Under the pieces are notes generated by a model. It was given only the letters and a program-made list of their open reading frames with translations. It was not told the origin of the DNA and searched no databases. Both the position numbers and the translations under genes were made by a program. Of a stretch of DNA of 64,000 nt, positions 1 to 7,508 are shown piece by piece. Each line of letters opens with the position of its first letter. Position 1 is the first letter of the stretch. The stretch is from Pseudomonadota bacterium (lineage in GTDB: Bacteria > Desulfobacterota > Desulfovibrionia > Desulfovibrionales > Desulfovibrionaceae), in the NCBI GenBank assembly GCA_023426275.1, contig JAFABC010000086.1, positions 12,367-76,366 on the forward strand, written 5' to 3'.

Positions 1-998
1 CCATGCTCCAGAGTCCATATTTTACCGCCCTTGCCATCGTAGCCTTGCACTAAAGTCTCCGGGATCAACACAGCATTTTTCAACCGTCCGGTATTGATGA
101 CGACTTCCGCCTGTTCACCTAGATGATACTCCCGGGGGCAATGCTCCCAGGCTACATATACGCGACGTTCTTCGCCCACCCGGTCACTCTCCAGATCAAT
201 ACGCACCACCTTGCCTACAAATCTTTGCCCTGGCAGGGAGCGCAGCCGCAGCTCTGCTGGTTGTCCTGCTTCTATGCGACCAGATTTGGCCTCATCCACA
301 AAGGCCCGCACCCAAACAGTACCAGCGTCCACCAGGGTGAAAACCGCATCACCAGCTGGTAGCACTGTTCCCACTTCCTTAAGGCGGCTGATGATTTGGG
401 CGTCGTATGGGGCAACTAATACATGTTGTGCTAAAAGCACTTTTTGCAGGTTTACCTGGGCTGTGGCATCGTGCAAGTCTGCCTTCGCCGCCGTCAGCCC
501 GGCTTCTGCTTGTGCGACTTCGGCCTTCGCAGTTTGGGCAGCGGCGTTTGCCTCTTCGGCTTCCTCTCCAGCCAGCACCCCTCTTTGCAGTAACATTTGG
601 CGGCGACGGTTATTTTGCAGCTTGAGCGTAAATGTGGTATGGGCTTTCTCGAGATTTGCCTTAGCCAATTGTAGATTTGCCTTGGCCTTTGCCTCTTCAG
701 CCATTGCCTTGGTTAGTTGATTTTGTTGCTCTCTGCTATCAAGAGTCGCCAGCGTTTGGCCTCTCTTGACAATATCTCCATGATCGACACTCAATTCCTG
801 TAATGTACCGGCCACGTTAAACCCCACCTTCGAGAGCACTTTTGCTTCAACCGTTCCCAGGCCAAAAACTTGCAGGGGGACTTGTTGGGCGGGCTCAACA
901 ATTGAGACAGAAAGTTGTTTGAAATAATGAATGTAAAGAACATTGAGAAATACCACGAAAGGAATTAGAAAAAATATTTTCTTACTTGGTCTGAGCAT
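1..998 (-). CDS. HlyD-family efflux periplasmic adaptor (partial, 3' end outside window)
   Basis: Periplasmic membrane-fusion subunit of a tripartite (RND or ABC) efflux pump, read by translating the minus strand from an ATG at 998. About 332 residues are visible and the frame runs off the left edge. It opens with a hydrophobic anchor (FFLIPFVVFLNVLYI). A biotinyl-lipoyl-like half follows (VGFNVAGTLQELSVDHGDIV), then a long Ala/Lys/Glu/Gln-rich coiled-coil hairpin (about residues 90-195), the second lipoyl half (LVAPYDAQIISRLKEVGTVL) and the start of the beta-barrel (VWVRAFVDEAKSGRIEAGQ). The start lies 15 bases after the TetR stop, so the two form one operon. Codon use is more AT-rich than in the core of the window. 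The pump partners must lie to the left of position 1. The family assignment is strong; the substrate is unknown. Confidence 0.85.
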   Translation of the reverse strand, partial: MLRPSKKIFFLIPFVVFLNVLYIHYFKQLSVSIVEPAQQVPLQVFGLGTVEAKVLSKVGFNVAGTLQELSVDHGDIVKRGQTLATLDSREQQNQLTKAMAEEAKAKANLQLAKANLEKAHTTFTLKLQNNRRRQMLLQRGVLAGEEAEEANAAAQTAKAEVAQAEAGLTAAKADLHDATAQVNLQKVLLAQHVLVAPYDAQIISRLKEVGTVLPAGDAVFTLVDAGTVWVRAFVDEAKSGRIEAGQPAELRLRSLPGQRFVGKVVRIDLESDRVGEERRVYVAWEHCPREYHLGEQAEVVINTGRLKNAVLIPETLVQGYDGKGGKIWTLEH

Positions 999-1013
999 AG
1001 TCACCCTCGCTTT

Positions 1014-1613
1014 TCACTGTGTCTTCTGTAGACAACAAAGCAGTATATCCAAAAGCTTCTCGCCTTTTACGACGAGATCAAAAGAGCGTTTGTTCAGAGA
1101 CCAATGTGTAGCCAAGCCCGGTGGTATTATCAGCAACAAACTGGCAATTTCTTGCGGATTCGTGCCTCTTGGCAAGTCTTTCATCTCCTGTGCTTGTTTA
1201 ATTATATCTGTAAGCGTGGCGTGAAGAGACGCAGCCATGACTTGAAAAGCTTGACGTAACCCTTCATTTTGGGAATGTAGTTCCCTTGAAAAAATCAATG
1301 AATGAACAGCTGGTGTATCCTGAATGAACTGGAGCTGTGCTTCTATAAGTCGCTTAATATGCAGCAGGGGATGCGCATCAAATTCATGCATCGCCGCCCA
1401 GCGCCGTTGTGCCTCCGTGACCACCCAATCTGCCACGGCAAGCCAAAGATCATTTTTTGTCGGAAAATGCCTAAACAGTCCGGCCTGAGTGATACCCACC
1501 CGATTGGCCACTGCCTGGGTCGACACGCACTCTGGACCTAGCTCGGCCACCAGAGCGAGTGTCGCGGCGACTATATCCATCTTGCGATCAGCCCCACTTT
1601 TCCGAGTCCCCAT
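1014..1613 (-). CDS. TetR/AcrR-family transcriptional regulator
   Basis: Repressor-type regulator of about 199 residues. An N-terminal helix-turn-helix is visible (DIVAATLALVAELGPECVST, then QAVANRVGITQAGLFRHFPT), followed by an alpha-helical ligand-binding domain typical of TetR in length. An upstream ATG at 1655 is in frame, but the ATG at 1613 is preferred because AAGGAG lies six bases before it. The downstream gene is an HlyD-type efflux adaptor 15 bases away, the usual pairing of a TetR repressor with the pump it controls. A 20-base imperfect palindrome just upstream of the ribosome binding site suggests autoregulation. The inducer cannot be read from the sequence. Confidence 0.88.
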   Translation of the reverse strand: MGTRKSGADRKMDIVAATLALVAELGPECVSTQAVANRVGITQAGLFRHFPTKNDLWLAVADWVVTEAQRRWAAMHEFDAHPLLHIKRLIEAQLQFIQDTPAVHSLIFSRELHSQNEGLRQAFQVMAASLHATLTDIIKQAQEMKDLPRGTNPQEIASLLLIIPPGLATHWSLNKRSFDLVVKGEKLLDILLCCLQKTQ

Positions 1614-1628
1614 TGAACGCTCCTTAGC

Positions 1629-1648
1629 TAGCGAGTAATTACTTACTA
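1629..1648. promoter_or_regulatory. candidate TetR operator
   Basis: Imperfect 20-base palindrome whose perfect core is AGTAATTACT (1634-1643); the outer arms match at 8 of 10 positions. It lies 16 bases upstream of the chosen TetR start, between the likely promoter and the ribosome binding site, where autoregulatory TetR operators usually sit. Function is inferred from position and symmetry. Confidence 0.5.
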
Positions 1649-1815
1649 AGGTCACAAAAAAAAAGTGTCAAGTCCTTTTGGTCCTTCAGTTCAGAATCAC
1701 CTTCTCCATTGTCTAAAAATAATAAAATAAATCTAGCCTGTTATTCCTATAAGCCCGAGGAATGATTATTTCTGTAATGGACTAGGCCAGTTTCCGGCAA
1801 GCACACCGGCCACGC

Positions 1816-2020
1816 CCATTTTCCGCAGACGAGGTGCCAAATGCGTCCCACGCGTCCCACGACTCCAAGAGGTGGCTCTATGCAACCATGAGGCACATTT
1901 TCCCCAGCGGACGCATATAATCCGTCCCATGTGTCCCAAGGGGAGCCGACCAGCTCACCAGCCTCCCTGCCCCGCTCGGTTTTCGGCAGAGGATGCGAAA
2001 AATGCGTCCCATGTGTCCCT
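1816..2020 (+). repeat. three imperfect direct repeats, period about 80 bp
   Basis: Three copies of a unit ending in CGTCCCA-N3-GTCCC begin at 1844, 1923 and 2005, a spacing of 79 and 82 bases. Each copy is preceded by a related stretch resembling TTTTCCGCAGA, so the conserved unit is about 40 bases. No credible gene overlaps it: the frames across 1747-2159 overlap one another and resemble nothing known. The block sits just outside the tRNA-fragment repeat at 2203, so arm-type sites of an integrase are one possibility. Apart from this block, nothing else is evident between 1656 and 2202. Confidence 0.5.
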
Positions 2021-2202
2021 GGTCCACTGGACCAACAATTCCTACCTGATAACACTGAAATATGATTCTCCAGCCCGGATAACCGCTGGATTTGGATAAC
2101 TTTTGGAGAACCGGGAATGTCCTGGAGAAGATCGATTTTGTCCAACAGGCCTTATCCATCTCTTCAAATTCTCCAATGATATCAGAGGTTGCAAACGACT
2201 AG

Positions 2203-2253
2203 TGCTCCTTTGGGAGCAGGATGCCGGGTGTTCAAATCACCTCGCCCCGACCA
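2203..2253 (+). repeat. attachment-site-like tRNA-Pro(UGG) 3' fragment, left copy
   Basis: A 51-base sequence identical to 8697-8747. From the anticodon loop TTTGGGA (2209-2215, anticodon TGG) onward it reads as the 3' half of a tRNA-Pro: the anticodon-stem 3' strand GCAGG, a T-arm with loop TTCAAAT, the acceptor strand CGCCCCG, A and CCA. The 5' half of the tRNA is absent here, so it is not a functional tRNA gene. A tRNA fragment running from the anticodon loop to CCA is a classic integrase core site, which makes this one end of an inserted element. Confidence 0.8.
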
Positions 2254-2261
2254 AGAATATC

Positions 2262-2294
2262 AACGGCTTACATGGTACCCATGTGGGCCGTTTT
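2262..2294 (+). terminator. tRNA-type terminator hairpin, copy 1 (diverged)
   Basis: Stem AACGGCTTACATG pairs with CATGTGGGCCGTT (11 of 13 pairs) and is followed by TTTTGTTATTT. It lies nine bases after the CCA of the tRNA fragment, at the same relative place as the better-preserved hairpin at 8756. It is read as the terminator of the tRNA-Pro gene carried along with the fragment. Confidence 0.6.
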
Positions 2295-2394
2295 GTTATT
2301 TGTCCCACATCTTTGTCCCCCCCGATGTTGACGACCTTGCCATCCGTGCTTTTTTCGGTTTTGAGCTTCGCCAAAAGGGCTACGGCCCGCTCGT

Positions 2395-3504
2395 TCATTT
2401 CTGCCCCAGAACCTTTTCCAGGGCCTTGGCAAAGGCTGCCATGGCCGGTTCCCCGGCCAAGGACACGCGAATCCAGTTGGGATAGCGAAAGCCGGTCATG
2501 GTGCGCACCATCACGCCCTCGCGCATGAGCTTGCGGTAGAGCAGGGTGTCGGAAAGCGGCGTGCGGACCATGATGAAGTTGCCTGCCCCGCTCACGTATT
2601 CCAGCCCCATGGCGTCAAAATGGTCGCGTAAAGCGCGCCTGGCTTCATCCACCATGCGCCGGGTGGCGGCGATATGACCGGCGTCGTCTGCCAAGGCAGC
2701 CGTGGCTGCGATCTGGCCCAGGATATTTACCGAATAGGCGATGTGGGTGCGCCGGACGATATCCACCGCATCCAGGGAGCCGCACAAGTAGCCGATTCGA
2801 AAACCGGCCAGGCCGTACATCTTGGAGAAGGTGCGAAAGACCAGGACGTTGTCATGGCGCTCCATGATATCCAGACCGTCGGGGAAGTCCGGATCGTCCA
2901 GGAACTCGCGGTACGCCTCGTCGAGCACCACCAAGGCCCGGCCGTCGAGGGCGGTCAAAAAACGTTCCAGGGTGGCCCGGTTCCACCAGGACCCGGTGGG
3001 ATTGTTGGGATTGCACACGAAGACGATCCTGGTGCGCGCCGTGACGGCCGCCAGCATGGCCTCGGGGGACAAGGCCTGATGCTTGAGCGGTACCAGATGG
3101 GCTTCGATCCCGGAAAATTTCGCCACCCATTCGTAGACGGCAAAGGTCTTGTCGGCGGTCACAATGGCGTCGCCAGGTCCGCAGAAGGCCCGGATGACGG
3201 AGCTTATGACCTCGCAGGAGCCGTTGCCGACCAGGAACCGGTCCGGGGATTTGCCAAAACGGACGGCCAGGGCCTGACGCAAGTCGTAGGCGTCGCCGCT
3301 GGGATAGATGGCGCCCCGTTCGGGCCGGAAGGTGGCAATGGCTTCCTGGGCCAGGCGAGGTGGTCCCAGGGCGTTTTCGTTGTTGTTGAGCCGAAAAAGG
3401 TGCGCCACGCCGAACTGGCGCATGAGTACCGGATCGGGCCGGCTGGGGACGTAGCGCTCGAAGGACCGGACGTAGTCCGGGACGCAGTCAAGCAAGCTGC
3501 TCAT
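2395..3504 (-). CDS. HisC-like PLP-dependent aminotransferase
   Basis: Fold-type I aminotransferase of 369 residues, close in length to histidinol-phosphate aminotransferase. Visible landmarks are LFRLNNNENALGPP near the N-terminus, the PLP-ring region VFVCNPNNPTGS, the PLP-Asp motif VVLDEAYREF, and the catalytic lysine in RTFSKMYGLAGFRIGYLCG. The open frame extends to 3882, but the added residues are a shadow of the next gene. MSSLLDCVPDYV at 3504 matches family N-termini. It overlaps the stop of the upstream gene by 17 bases, so the two are translationally coupled. No other his genes are near, and it sits in a mobile islet, so a role in a specialised amino-sugar or amino-acid pathway is likelier than histidine synthesis. 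That role is inferred. Confidence 0.85.
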   Translation of the reverse strand: MSSLLDCVPDYVRSFERYVPSRPDPVLMRQFGVAHLFRLNNNENALGPPRLAQEAIATFRPERGAIYPSGDAYDLRQALAVRFGKSPDRFLVGNGSCEVISSVIRAFCGPGDAIVTADKTFAVYEWVAKFSGIEAHLVPLKHQALSPEAMLAAVTARTRIVFVCNPNNPTGSWWNRATLERFLTALDGRALVVLDEAYREFLDDPDFPDGLDIMERHDNVLVFRTFSKMYGLAGFRIGYLCGSLDAVDIVRRTHIAYSVNILGQIAATAALADDAGHIAATRRMVDEARRALRDHFDAMGLEYVSGAGNFIMVRTPLSDTLLYRKLMREGVMVRTMTGFRYPNWIRVSLAGEPAMAAFAKALEKVLGQK

Positions 3505-4804
3505 GCTGCCAGACGACCTTGTCCGCCTGCCCCCCCTGGGGGAGGACGGCCATCGGCGCGAAACCGGCCTGGAGCAGGTCTCCGGCCAGCGCCGCCTCCC
3601 ACGGGACGGAGAGATCCATGGAGTACAGGATGGTGCCGATGCCTTTATGCCGCAAGGTCGCCACATGACCCGCCAGATTGTCCGCCAGGTCTTCGCCGTC
3701 GAGAAACGGTTCCAATTCGGCGATACTCCGTATCCGATCATAGGAGGCGCCAAGCAGCGACTCCCGCCTGGGGCGGCCGGCCGGCGCGTCCACAAGCAGA
3801 ATGTCCCGGGGCAGGGCCAGCCGGTCATAGGTCCGGCGCAGGAAACTCTCCAGTTGCGGCGCGCACCAGACCGCCAGACCATTATCCTCGCGCAGATGGC
3901 GGAACACCACCGGGTGGTGTTCCAACCGACCGTCCGTCATGGATTGGAGAGACCCCAGGGGCTCGAAGGAGGCCTGGGGGAGATCGACGGTGGCCCGGAA
4001 ACTGAGCACGATGCTGTGCGGTCCCCGGGCCACGGCCGACAGGAAGCCGTCGACCAGGAGCCGGGCCACGCTGGCCGCCGTTTCCGGGGAAGCAAACACA
4101 AAGGGACCGGAAAAATACAGGCCCTGCCCGCTGCACGGGCTCCAAGTCAGCAGGCCGGCCGTTTGTCCGTTGGCGTCGCAGGCCAGGACGCAGGCAACCT
4201 GGCCGTCGGCCACCATATCGGGAAACTTGGCTGGCGTCCGGAAGCTGCCCGGGCACTGCCAGGGGGGATAGGCGGAGATGGCCAGAGTGGCGGCCTGGGT
4301 GAGCTGCGCCGGGCTGGGATTCGGGTGGATCGCGAAGGGCGGGCGCAAACCCTCGGGAAGGCGGACCGGCGCGACGGGCGGATACGCTCTGTCCACCGTG
4401 GCTTCGAGGAGGAACCGGTCTGCGCCCTGATGCTTGAGATGGAAACGATCCGCGGCCTTGCCGGCCAGGAGCAGGCCGATATCCCCGGCAAACGCGTCGC
4501 CGGTCGTGCAAAACGAGGCGCGGGAGGTAATGTTCAGCGCGCCAAGGGAAAGGTTGCCCGCCTGGAAGGCAAACGAGGCGCGCAACTGGTGCCGGTTGCA
4601 GGTAAGATCAATGGTGAGCGGCCGGCTGCCCTCGGCGAGGCCCGCGAGGCACAGGCAGAATTCCTCGACGGTCAACTGGAAGCGGTAGCGTTCCCTCTGG
4701 CCGAAGCCCGCGCGTTCCGCCAGGACGTTGGCCAGCCCGGCCACGGGACAGGCAAAGGTGGTTTCCGCCGGAATCTCCAGCGACACGCGGACGTCCTCGG
4801 TCAT
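3488..4804 (-). CDS. degenerate RsbW-type ATPase / GNAT-like two-domain protein
   Basis: Protein of 438 residues from an ATG at 4804 preceded by GGGAG; the open frame extends to 4963 without a good ribosome site. The first 140 residues resemble a HATPase_c_2 (RsbW-like) fold: FQLTVEEFCLCLAGLAEGSR occupies the N-box position but lacks the usual Asn. The rest resembles the GNAT half of the larger fusion at 9789-11252, with similar order and length (AQLTQAATLAISAY; then GQTAGLLTWSPCSG). The acetyl-CoA loop is not recognisable, so it may bind rather than catalyse. It is coupled to the HisC-like gene and divergent from the PP-loop gene. Family kinship is inferred by eye; the function is unknown. 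Confidence 0.65.
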   Translation of the reverse strand: MTEDVRVSLEIPAETTFACPVAGLANVLAERAGFGQRERYRFQLTVEEFCLCLAGLAEGSRPLTIDLTCNRHQLRASFAFQAGNLSLGALNITSRASFCTTGDAFAGDIGLLLAGKAADRFHLKHQGADRFLLEATVDRAYPPVAPVRLPEGLRPPFAIHPNPSPAQLTQAATLAISAYPPWQCPGSFRTPAKFPDMVADGQVACVLACDANGQTAGLLTWSPCSGQGLYFSGPFVFASPETAASVARLLVDGFLSAVARGPHSIVLSFRATVDLPQASFEPLGSLQSMTDGRLEHHPVVFRHLREDNGLAVWCAPQLESFLRRTYDRLALPRDILLVDAPAGRPRRESLLGASYDRIRSIAELEPFLDGEDLADNLAGHVATLRHKGIGTILYSMDLSVPWEAALAGDLLQAGFAPMAVLPQGGQADKVVWQHEQLA

Positions 4805-5171
4805 ACGAAACTCCCGGCAACAGGCTTGGTGGACCTTCGATCGCTTGCCGATCCCGAATACTAGCGGATTCCCCTCCACGCGGCAAACCGGCAAGACCGG
4901 CCGGCCGGGAAATCGGTGCTTTCCTCTGCGGCGACAACAGGAAATATTCCGACCACGCGGCATGTTATGGCCATGGACGCGCGCGGGCTCTCAGCCGGCG
5001 GGATTTACGCTCGACGTCGTATCGCCCATGGCATACGAAAAAACGCCCGCCGTGCTTCGTGAGGGATGACAGCCACACGCGCCACGGAATCGAAAAAGCC
5101 GCGCACAGGAAGCGACGCCAACAGGATGCAAGCCGTTTACGCGGTCTTGCCGAAGCCGAAACGAGGTTGCC
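4805..5171. other. divergent intergenic region of the islet
   Basis: The 367 bases between the divergently transcribed ATPase/GNAT-like gene and the PP-loop gene must hold both promoters; no convincing -35/-10 pair stands out. A 35-codon frame at 4962-5069 (+) encodes a small peptide starting MLWPWTRAGSQ and ending TPAVLREG. It has no good ribosome binding site and is reported only as a possible precursor peptide of the islet. Confidence 0.3.
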
Positions 5172-6644
5172 ATGCACATGCCAGCGCATCCCGTACTCCA
5201 GTACCGATGGGCGGTGCGGGAGAGTCGAGACGGGAAGGCCCTTGTCTATTATGGCCTTCGCAATCCGCCCCACCACCAGGAAACGGTCCTGCCCGTATCG
5301 GAGGGTTTGGCCGCGGCCCTGACCGGGCTCGACGGAGCGACCTCCCTGGACAGCCTGCCTGGGGCCGTGCGCGAAAGCGAGGACTTCCTGCGACTGGTCG
5401 CACAGGGGATCGTGGTGGACAAGCAGGACCAGCGGCAGCCGTCCACGGCCGAGCACAAGCGGACCTGCACCCGCTGCGTGGCCGATGACCACTTGCTGCC
5501 GGGGCTGGAGTTCGATGCCCGGGGCGTGTGCGCCTTCTGCCAGTGCTACGAGCAGGCCGAGCAAGCGGGAGCTTCCGCCGGGCCGCGCAATGCGGTGGAC
5601 GATGCCGCGTTGCTGTCCATCGCCGCAGGCAACAAAGACTCGCGCTTCGACGTCATGGTCCTTTGCACCGGCGGCAAGGATTCCACCTTTCTGCTGTGGT
5701 ACCTGGCGAAAAAACTGGGGCTGCGCGTCCTGGCCGCGTCCTGGAACATGCCCTACACCAACGACGCCTGCCGCGGGAACATCCGCCGCGCCCTCGAACT
5801 GCTGCCGGATGTCGAACTGGTGGAACGCACCCTGCCGGTCAACGCCGTCCGGGACGCCATGCGCGCGCAGTTCGGCCGGGTGGGAGCGCCATGCCTGTGC
5901 CCGACCGTGGCCCATGTCCTTTTCTTCCCACTCGCCGCCGCGGAACGGATTCCGGTGGTCATGCAGGGCGTCGAGGAAGTCCAGCTCGCGGTCATGAGCC
6001 ATGTCATGCGCAACCTGCAAGGAGGCAAGGGACCGGACCGGACCGAGCCCCCATCCATCCGCGAGCAGACGCTTCAATTCCTGGGGATGGCGGCCAGCGC
6101 ACCCGAACCGCCCGATCCGTTTTCCCTCATGGCGGACTATACCCGCTACCAACGGTCCATCCGAAGCAACCTGAACCCGATCTACGGGCCGCTTGATCGC
6201 CTCCTGACGCGAGCCAGGGAGGACGCCTCCGTTTTTGTGCCGCAATTCCTCCGCTTAAAAACGAATGCGCTCTACGGCTCCTGGAAGGACGTCGCGGCGT
6301 TGATGCACAAGGAAATGGACTGGAAGATGCCCCCGGGACAAAAGGGGTTGCTGCATACCAGCTGCCGCATCGAAAAAGTCAAGGACTACTGCCAGTACAT
6401 GCGATTTCGCAACATGCGCTCCACCGCCTTTCCGCAGTCCATCGTGGAAGTGAGCGCCGGGGTCTTCTTCGGGCTGCTCTCCCGCGAGGAGGCGTTGCGG
6501 GAGGTGGAGGAGCTCGGCTACCACCGCGAACCGGAAGTCATGGCCGAGTTGCTCGGCGATCTGGACATAAGCGATGCGGATCGCCGCAGCCATGGCGAAA
6601 CCGTTTACTCCCTTTGCGACTGCGCGTCGGGATGCCAGGAGTGA
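5172..6644 (+). CDS. PP-loop ATP-pyrophosphatase, N-acetyl sugar amidotransferase-like, with N-terminal PqqD-like region
   Basis: Protein of 490 residues with GAGG five bases before the ATG. Residues 1-95 resemble a PqqD-type or small winged-helix domain (VLPVSEGLAAALTGLDGATS and LVAQGIVVDK). Next comes a zinc-knuckle-like pair, CTRCVADD...GVCAFC, then the PP-loop LCTGGKDSTFLLWYLAKK near residue 178 (consensus SGGKDS), which binds ATP and adenylates a carbonyl. The N-acetyl sugar amidotransferase (WbpG-like) family shows this order of zinc ribbon then PP-loop. More Cys residues lie at CLCPT and at the C-terminus (CDCASGC). The ThiF-like gene starts two bases after the stop, so the adenylation enzymes are co-expressed. 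ATP-driven amidation or thiolation is established for the fold; the substrate is unknown. Confidence 0.78.
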   Translation: MHMPAHPVLQYRWAVRESRDGKALVYYGLRNPPHHQETVLPVSEGLAAALTGLDGATSLDSLPGAVRESEDFLRLVAQGIVVDKQDQRQPSTAEHKRTCTRCVADDHLLPGLEFDARGVCAFCQCYEQAEQAGASAGPRNAVDDAALLSIAAGNKDSRFDVMVLCTGGKDSTFLLWYLAKKLGLRVLAASWNMPYTNDACRGNIRRALELLPDVELVERTLPVNAVRDAMRAQFGRVGAPCLCPTVAHVLFFPLAAAERIPVVMQGVEEVQLAVMSHVMRNLQGGKGPDRTEPPSIREQTLQFLGMAASAPEPPDPFSLMADYTRYQRSIRSNLNPIYGPLDRLLTRAREDASVFVPQFLRLKTNALYGSWKDVAALMHKEMDWKMPPGQKGLLHTSCRIEKVKDYCQYMRFRNMRSTAFPQSIVEVSAGVFFGLLSREEALREVEELGYHREPEVMAELLGDLDISDADRRSHGETVYSLCDCASGCQE

Positions 6645-6646
6645 GC

Positions 6647-7450
6647 ATGGTCGGGGAATTCCTGAATCGGACGGTGCCCATCTTCACCGAGGGCGGTTTG
6701 GCGGTTTTGCGCGACAAGGTTGTCGCCCTTGCCGGCCTTGGCGGCGTGGGCGGCGGCGCGTTCCTGGCCCTGGTCCGCTGCGGGGTGGCCCGCTTCCGGC
6801 TGGCGGAAAACGGCGTTTTCGACCCGCCGGACATGAATCGGCAGGCCGCAGCTTTCGGCCAGACCATGGGCCACCCGAAGCTCGACGTGTATATGGAGCT
6901 GGCCCGGTCCATCAATCCCGACCTGGAGCTCGAATGCTTTCCGGCAGGGATTACCGGGGACAACCTCGAACGGTTTCTGACCGGGGCCGACGCGTATGTC
7001 GGCGTCATCGACGTGGAAAAAGGCCAAGACGTCAAGGCCATGACCCCGCCCCTGCTGCAAAAGCACGACCTGCCCATGTTCACCTGCGGGGCCATCGGCT
7101 TTGGCGCCCTGCTTGTGGCTCACGAGCCGGGCGGCATGATGCCGGAGGAATTCTGGCGGCTCGTGCAGGAGCGGTCCGACGGCAACCAGAGCTTGCTGCC
7201 GTCGTATTTCGGGGACGTCTTCAACCGTCCGGTCATGGAGCGCATCGCCGGGGGCTGCGCGTCCGGCATCCTCCCCACAACGGCCATCGGCGCTCTGGCG
7301 GCGAATACGCTGCTCGCCTGCGAAGTCCTGACCTGCCTGCTGCGGGGAACCGGGCTGGTGGACCGTGAACCGGTCTTTGCCCCGCGATTTGCCGTGGTGG
7401 ATTTCCTCAGCCAGAAACTGGTGGTGGGCGATGTGAGCCTTGGGGCCTGA
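6647..7450 (+). CDS. ThiF/MoeB/HesA-family E1-like adenylyltransferase
   Basis: Protein of 267 residues. The ATG at 6647 is preferred over ATGs at 6614 and 6632 because GGAG lies just before it and the previous gene ends two bases upstream. The Rossmann ATP site is VALAGLGGVGGGAFLALVRC (residues 24-43), followed by RFRLAENGVFDPPDMNRQ, which keeps the Asn-Arg-Gln of E1-like enzymes. AYVGVIDVEKGQD occupies the usual Asp position. No CxxC zinc pairs of MoeB/ThiF are visible, as in the HesA-like branch that adenylates small molecules or peptides. Members activate a C-terminal carboxylate with ATP for sulfur or amide transfer. Together with the PP-loop enzyme it suggests biosynthesis of a thiolated or amidated product, which is inference. 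Confidence 0.82.
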   Translation: MVGEFLNRTVPIFTEGGLAVLRDKVVALAGLGGVGGGAFLALVRCGVARFRLAENGVFDPPDMNRQAAAFGQTMGHPKLDVYMELARSINPDLELECFPAGITGDNLERFLTGADAYVGVIDVEKGQDVKAMTPPLLQKHDLPMFTCGAIGFGALLVAHEPGGMMPEEFWRLVQERSDGNQSLLPSYFGDVFNRPVMERIAGGCASGILPTTAIGALAANTLLACEVLTCLLRGTGLVDREPVFAPRFAVVDFLSQKLVVGDVSLGA

Positions 7451-7508
7451 TGCATCCGCTTGCGCTCCTGCCGGGAAATGGAGCCACCGGGAACTTAAGG
7501 AGATGCGA

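Noticed and set aside
2203..2253. Functional tRNA-Pro gene
   Set aside because: The D-arm, 5' acceptor strand and the 5' strand of the anticodon stem are missing at both this copy and 8697-8747.
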